A stretch of DNA of 64,000 nucleotides from Neoroseomonas alkaliterrae. Lineage in GTDB: Bacteria > Pseudomonadota > Alphaproteobacteria > Acetobacterales > Acetobacteraceae. A model generated the notes under the pieces. It saw nothing but the letters and a program-made list of their open reading frames with translations. It ran no database searches and was not told where the DNA came from. This document shows, piece by piece, positions 60,923 through 64,000 of this stretch. The stretch is taken from NCBI RefSeq assembly GCF_014199195.1, contig NZ_JACIJE010000009.1:62001-126000 (forward strand), written 5' to 3'. The translations under genes were made by a program, and so were the position numbers. The stretch's first letter is position 1; every line of letters starts with the position of its first letter.

Positions 60923-61588
60923 ATGGCGGCGCGTGGTCGGTTCATCACCCTCGAAGGCGGGGAGGGGGCGGGGAAATCCACCCAGGCCCGGCGCCTTGCC
61001 GCGGCGCTGGCCGGCGCCGGCCTGCCGGTGCTGCGCACGCGCGAACCCGGCGGCACGCCCGGGGCGGAGCGCATCCGCGACCTCCTGCTTGGCCACGGGC
61101 CCTGGGATCCGGTGGCCGAGGCGATGCTCCATTTCGCCGCGCGGCGCGAGCATCTGGTGCGCGTCATCCGGCCCTTCCTCGACGCCGGCGGCTGGGTGGT
61201 GTGCGACCGCTTCGCCGATTCGACCCTCGCCTACCAGGGCGCGCAGGGCCTGCCGCGCGAGGTCTGGGCCCGGCTCGCCGCCCTCTCGCTCGAAGGTCTC
61301 TCGCCCGACCTGACGCTGGTCCTGGATCTGCCCGTGGAGGCCGGCATGGCGCGCGTCGGCAACCGCGGCGGCGCCCGCCCCGGCACGAGCCGGGCCGATC
61401 CCGCCGAGACCTTCGACCGCTACGAAGGCATGGGCCGCCGCTTCCACGAGGCGGTGCGGGAGGCCTTCCGCGCCATCGCCGCCGCCGAGCCCGCGCGCTG
61501 CGCGGTGGTGGACGCATCAGCCCCCGTCGAGGAGGTGGCGGCTGCGATCGGGCAGGCCGTGCGGGAACGGCTCGGGGTGCGGCTGTGA
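60923..61588 (+). CDS. tmk: Thymidylate kinase
   Basis: A 221-residue dTMP kinase that makes dTDP from dTMP and ATP. The P-loop GGEGAGKSTQ lies near residues 11-20, the DRFADSTLAYQG segment is the DR(Y/F) signature, and TREPGGTPGAE binds the nucleotide. The LID Arg-rich segment is around VGNRGGARPGTSRAD. ATG 60923 is preferred over GTG 60896. It is followed by holB with a 142-base gap holding two hairpins. Confidence 0.95.
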   Translation: MAARGRFITLEGGEGAGKSTQARRLAAALAGAGLPVLRTREPGGTPGAERIRDLLLGHGPWDPVAEAMLHFAARREHLVRVIRPFLDAGGWVVCDRFADSTLAYQGAQGLPREVWARLAALSLEGLSPDLTLVLDLPVEAGMARVGNRGGARPGTSRADPAETFDRYEGMGRRFHEAVREAFRAIAAAEPARCAVVDASAPVEEVAAAIGQAVRERLGVRL

Positions 61589-61590
61589 GC

Positions 61591-61642
61591 GGAGGGGCTC
61601 CGCCCCTCCGGGCCTCCCCGCCAAAGGCCGAAAAGCCTTTGG
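61591..61642. repeat. Tandem hairpins between tmk and holB
   Basis: Two perfect inverted repeats follow the tmk stop: 61591-61609 (8-bp stem GGAGGGGC/GCCCCTCC, 3-base loop) and 61621-61642 (8-bp stem CCAAAGGC/GCCTTTGG, 6-base loop). They could be a REP-like dispersed element, a terminator/attenuator or an mRNA stabiliser. The second is followed by GAAACC rather than a T-run. Confidence 0.5.
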
Positions 61643-61730
61643 AAACCGATTCCCGGGCTCGTCCGTGGCTGCGCGGCAGCATGTTGCGAAAGAGGCACGG
61701 GGGGAGGGTGGCGCCTGCGCCGCCGTGCCC

Positions 61731-62732
61731 ATGACCGAACCTCGCGCCAACCCGGACCTGGCCGGGCACGAGGAGGCGGCGCGGCTGCTCGAGGCGGCGG
61801 CGCGCTCCGGCCGCCTGCACCACGCCTGGCTGTTCTGCGGCCCCCCCGGCATCGGCAAGGCGACGCTCGCCTGGCGCTTCGCCCGCTGGCTGCTCGCCGG
61901 CATGCCGCCCGGCACGCCGCCCCTGCATGTGGACCCGGCCAGCGCCGTCTTCCGCCGCGTCGCCGCCGACACCCATGCCGACTGCTTCACCCTCGAACCC
62001 AACACCGGCGAGCGCGGCACCAAGCGCGTGCTGCGGGTGGAGGACGCCCGCGCGGCCGTGCGCTTCCTCACCCAGACCGCGGCCGAGGGCGGCTGGCGCG
62101 TCGTCGTGATGGACGAGGCCGAGCGCGCCGACCAGGCCGCGGTGCAGAACACGCTGCTCAAGACGCTCGAGGAACCGCCGCCGCGCACCGTGCTGCTGAT
62201 CGTCTGCTCGGCGCCGCAGCGGCTGCTGCCCACCATCCGCAGCCGCTGCCGGCGGCTCGATCTCAACCCGCTGCCGGCCGATGCGATGGAGGGGTTGCTC
62301 GAACGCCTCCTGCCTGCGACCGGCAAGGCGGAACGCGCCCGCCTTGCCGCGCTCGCCGCCGGATCGCCCGGGCGGGCGCTCGCGCTCGCCGAGGCGGGCG
62401 GGCTCGAACTGCAGGAAAGCGTCGAGGCGACGCTCGCCGCCCTGGCGCGGCCCGAGCCGCCGCGCGAGCATGCCCTCGCCGACCGCCTCGCGGCGGATCG
62501 CAGCGGCGGCGCCTTCACGATCTTCATGGCGCTGCTGCGCGGCGCCATTGCCGGTGCGCTGCGCGAGGCCGCGCGCGGGCGGCCCGCGCCGCCCTGGCTC
62601 GCCCGGCATCCGCTTGCCGTGTGGGCTTCGCTGTGGGATAGGCTCGGCACCCTCGCGGACGACACCGAGCGGTTGAATCTCGACCGCAAGCAGGCCGTGC
62701 TGACGGGCCTTTCCTGGCTCGCGCGGCCCTGA
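61731..62732 (+). CDS. holB: DNA polymerase III delta-prime subunit
   Basis: A 333-residue clamp-loader AAA+ subunit with Walker A GPPGIGKATLAWR near residues 38-50, a Walker B region VVVMDEAERAD, and the sensor SAPQRLLPTIRSRC (SRC motif). The alpha/delta-prime-like C-terminal domain follows. It loads the beta sliding clamp. ATG 61731 is the best start; an upstream ATG at 61665 would add 22 residues. It is in the tmk-holB-metG series. Confidence 0.92.
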   Translation: MTEPRANPDLAGHEEAARLLEAAARSGRLHHAWLFCGPPGIGKATLAWRFARWLLAGMPPGTPPLHVDPASAVFRRVAADTHADCFTLEPNTGERGTKRVLRVEDARAAVRFLTQTAAEGGWRVVVMDEAERADQAAVQNTLLKTLEEPPPRTVLLIVCSAPQRLLPTIRSRCRRLDLNPLPADAMEGLLERLLPATGKAERARLAALAAGSPGRALALAEAGGLELQESVEATLAALARPEPPREHALADRLAADRSGGAFTIFMALLRGAIAGALREAARGRPAPPWLARHPLAVWASLWDRLGTLADDTERLNLDRKQAVLTGLSWLARP

Positions 62733-62765
62733 CCGGAGCGCCCGGACACCTCACCGGACAGCCCC

Positions 62766-64000
62766 ATGGCCAAGCCACCGATCTACCTGACCACGCCGAT
62801 CTACTACGTGAACGACAAGCCCCATATCGGGCATGCCTACACCTCGCTCGCGACCGATGTGCTCGCGCGCTTCAAGCGCCTGGACGGGCACGAGGTGTTC
62901 TTCCTCACCGGCACCGACGAGCACGGGCAGAAGGTCGAGAAGGCGGCGCAGGAGGCGGGCGAGGACCCGCAGGCCTTCACCGACCGCGTGAGCCAGGCCT
63001 TCCGCGACCTGACGGTCACGATGGGCTTCTCGAACGACGACTTCATCCGCACCACCGAGGCGCGCCACAAGGCGGCCTGCGTCGCGCTGTGGCAGGTGCT
63101 GGCGGAGCGGGGCGAGATCTACCTCGGCGACTACGAGGGCTGGTACGCGGTGCGCGACGAGGCCTTCTACGGCCCGGATGAGCTGACCGAGCGCGACGGC
63201 GTGCGATACGCGCCCTCCGGGGCGCCGGTGGAGTGGGTGAGGGAGCCTTCCTACTTCTTCCGCCTCTCGAAATGGCTGCCGGAACTGTTGCGCCGCTACG
63301 ACCTGCCCGAGGGCCACCCCGAGCGCATCGACATCCAGCCCGAGAGCCGGCGCAACGAGATCCGCGCCTTCATCCAGCAGGGGCTGAAGGATTTCGCCGA
63401 CCGGCCGGAGAAGCTCGATCTCTCCGTCTCACGCACCTCCTTCACCTGGGGTGTGAAGGTGCCGGGCGATCCGGCGCATGTGATGTATGTCTGGCTCGAT
63501 GCCCTGACCAACTACATCACCGCCGTGGGCTATCCGGACACGCACCATCCGCGCTGGAAGTTCTGGCCGGCCGATGTGCATTTCGTCGGCAAGGACATCG
63601 TGCGCTTCCACACCATCTACTGGCCGGCCTTCCTGATGGCCGCCGGCATCGCCCCGCCGCGGCGCGTCTTCGCCCATGGCTGGTGGACGAACGAGGGCCA
63701 GAAGATCAGCAAGTCGCTCGGCAATGTGATCGACCCGGTGGCGCTGGTGGCGGAATACGGGCTCGATCCTGTGCGCTACTTCCTGCTGCGCGAGGTCCCC
63801 TTCGGCCAGGACGGGGATTTCTCGCGCAAGGCTCTGGTGAACCGGCTGAACGGGGAACTGGCGGATGCGCTGGGCAACCTCGCCAACCGGACGCTTTCGC
63901 TGATCCAGCGCAACTGCGAGGGCAGGCTACCGGCCGATGCCGCCCGCAGCGTGGAGGATGCGGCGCTCTTCGCCTCCGTGGACGGCGTGGTGGACACGCT
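62766..64000 (+). CDS. metG: Methionyl-tRNA synthetase, partial (C-terminus off the window)
   Basis: The first 411 codons of a methionyl-tRNA synthetase are visible. The class I signatures are PHIGHAYT (HIGH motif) and KISKSLGN (KMSKS). The connective-peptide region (GWYAVRDEAFYGPDELTERDG) lacks the Cys pairs of zinc-type MetRS, as in the zinc-free type common in alphaproteobacteria. The catalytic core is intact to the edge. It starts 33 bases after holB and runs off at 64000. Confidence 0.96.
   Translation, partial: MAKPPIYLTTPIYYVNDKPHIGHAYTSLATDVLARFKRLDGHEVFFLTGTDEHGQKVEKAAQEAGEDPQAFTDRVSQAFRDLTVTMGFSNDDFIRTTEARHKAACVALWQVLAERGEIYLGDYEGWYAVRDEAFYGPDELTERDGVRYAPSGAPVEWVREPSYFFRLSKWLPELLRRYDLPEGHPERIDIQPESRRNEIRAFIQQGLKDFADRPEKLDLSVSRTSFTWGVKVPGDPAHVMYVWLDALTNYITAVGYPDTHHPRWKFWPADVHFVGKDIVRFHTIYWPAFLMAAGIAPPRRVFAHGWWTNEGQKISKSLGNVIDPVALVAEYGLDPVRYFLLREVPFGQDGDFSRKALVNRLNGELADALGNLANRTLSLIQRNCEGRLPADAARSVEDAALFASVDGVVDT

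Noticed and set aside
62733-62765. SAM-type or T-box riboswitch before metG
   Set aside because: The gap is 33 bases, too short for such an element.
1-64000. CRISPR arrays, insertion sequences, prophage or integrase genes
   Set aside because: No regularly spaced repeats, transposase or integrase frames were seen.

Overview
The window is a contiguous piece of a very GC-rich, gene-dense chromosome. Gene content points to an aerobic alphaproteobacterium, most likely Acetobacteraceae (Roseomonas-like); this is an inference from content and codon use, since no rRNA or marker tree was available. Signs include frequent ATGA/GTGA/TTGA stop-start overlaps, a Bug-type tricarboxylate binding protein, the run rlpA-dacA-tmk-holB-metG, a MaoC/phosphate acetyltransferase fusion with acetate kinase and a DUF3141 protein, and an MmgE/PrpD enzyme. 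No insertion sequence, prophage, CRISPR array or rRNA was seen. No stretch over 300 bases lacks a gene.

Layout. 1-7.5 kb: a leftward Nudix/AlaX/sulfurtransferase operon, an EamA transporter, an AraC-type regulator, a DDAH-like amidinotransferase, a lone peptide-binding protein and a DUF1028 protein. 7.5-8.6 kb: a zinc alcohol dehydrogenase. 8.7-14 kb: a complete urease locus ureDABCEFG, whose ureG stop overlaps the start of a 3-hydroxyacyl-CoA dehydrogenase. 14.9-16.2 kb: protocatechuate 3,4-dioxygenase subunits. 16.4-23 kb: a rightward five-gene operon coding for a three-subunit 2-oxoacid oxidoreductase (FAD/Fe-S reductase, fused gamma-alpha chain, TPP beta chain), a phosphoribosyltransferase and a sphingosine-phosphate-lyase-like PLP enzyme. 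23-26.2 kb: a leftward operon of a phosphodiesterase-like HD protein, a class III cyclase and a patatin. 26.2-32.1 kb: a leftward operon fabI, MaoC-Pta, ackA, DUF3141. 32.3-35.2 kb: NIPSNAP and SnoaL-like proteins and an EAL protein. 35.2-37.8 kb: two coupled glycosyltransferases. 37.8-40.4 kb: a YedY/MsrP-like molybdoenzyme, a small membrane protein and a sigma-54 activator. 40.4-41.4 kb: a Bug-type binding protein. 41.5-46.5 kb: a GldA/GldF/GldG/DUF4340/Nudix exporter operon. 46.6-52.5 kb: recG, divergent from sdhE-mfd. 52.5-56.6 kb: a PagL-like protein, tRNA-Val, a DsbA-family protein, a degenerate GGDEF protein, tRNA-Ser and an MmgE/PrpD enzyme. 56.7-64 kb: mltB-rlpA-dacA, a reversed radC, then tmk-holB-metG (metG runs off the edge).

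How the parts work together. The urease locus has the subunits and the UreD/E/F/G nickel-insertion set. The cyclase and PDE-like gene overlap as a make/break pair beside a lipase. The fabI-pta-ackA-DUF3141 operon looks like acyl-CoA/acyl-phosphate metabolism tied to polyhydroxyalkanoate-like chemistry. The oxidoreductase operon resembles the three-subunit 2-oxoglutarate:NADP oxidoreductases of aromatic degraders. The most unusual single observation is that the ureE His-rich tail and the ureF N-terminus appear to be coded by the same DNA in two frames. Functions are assigned by reading motifs only; no database search was run.
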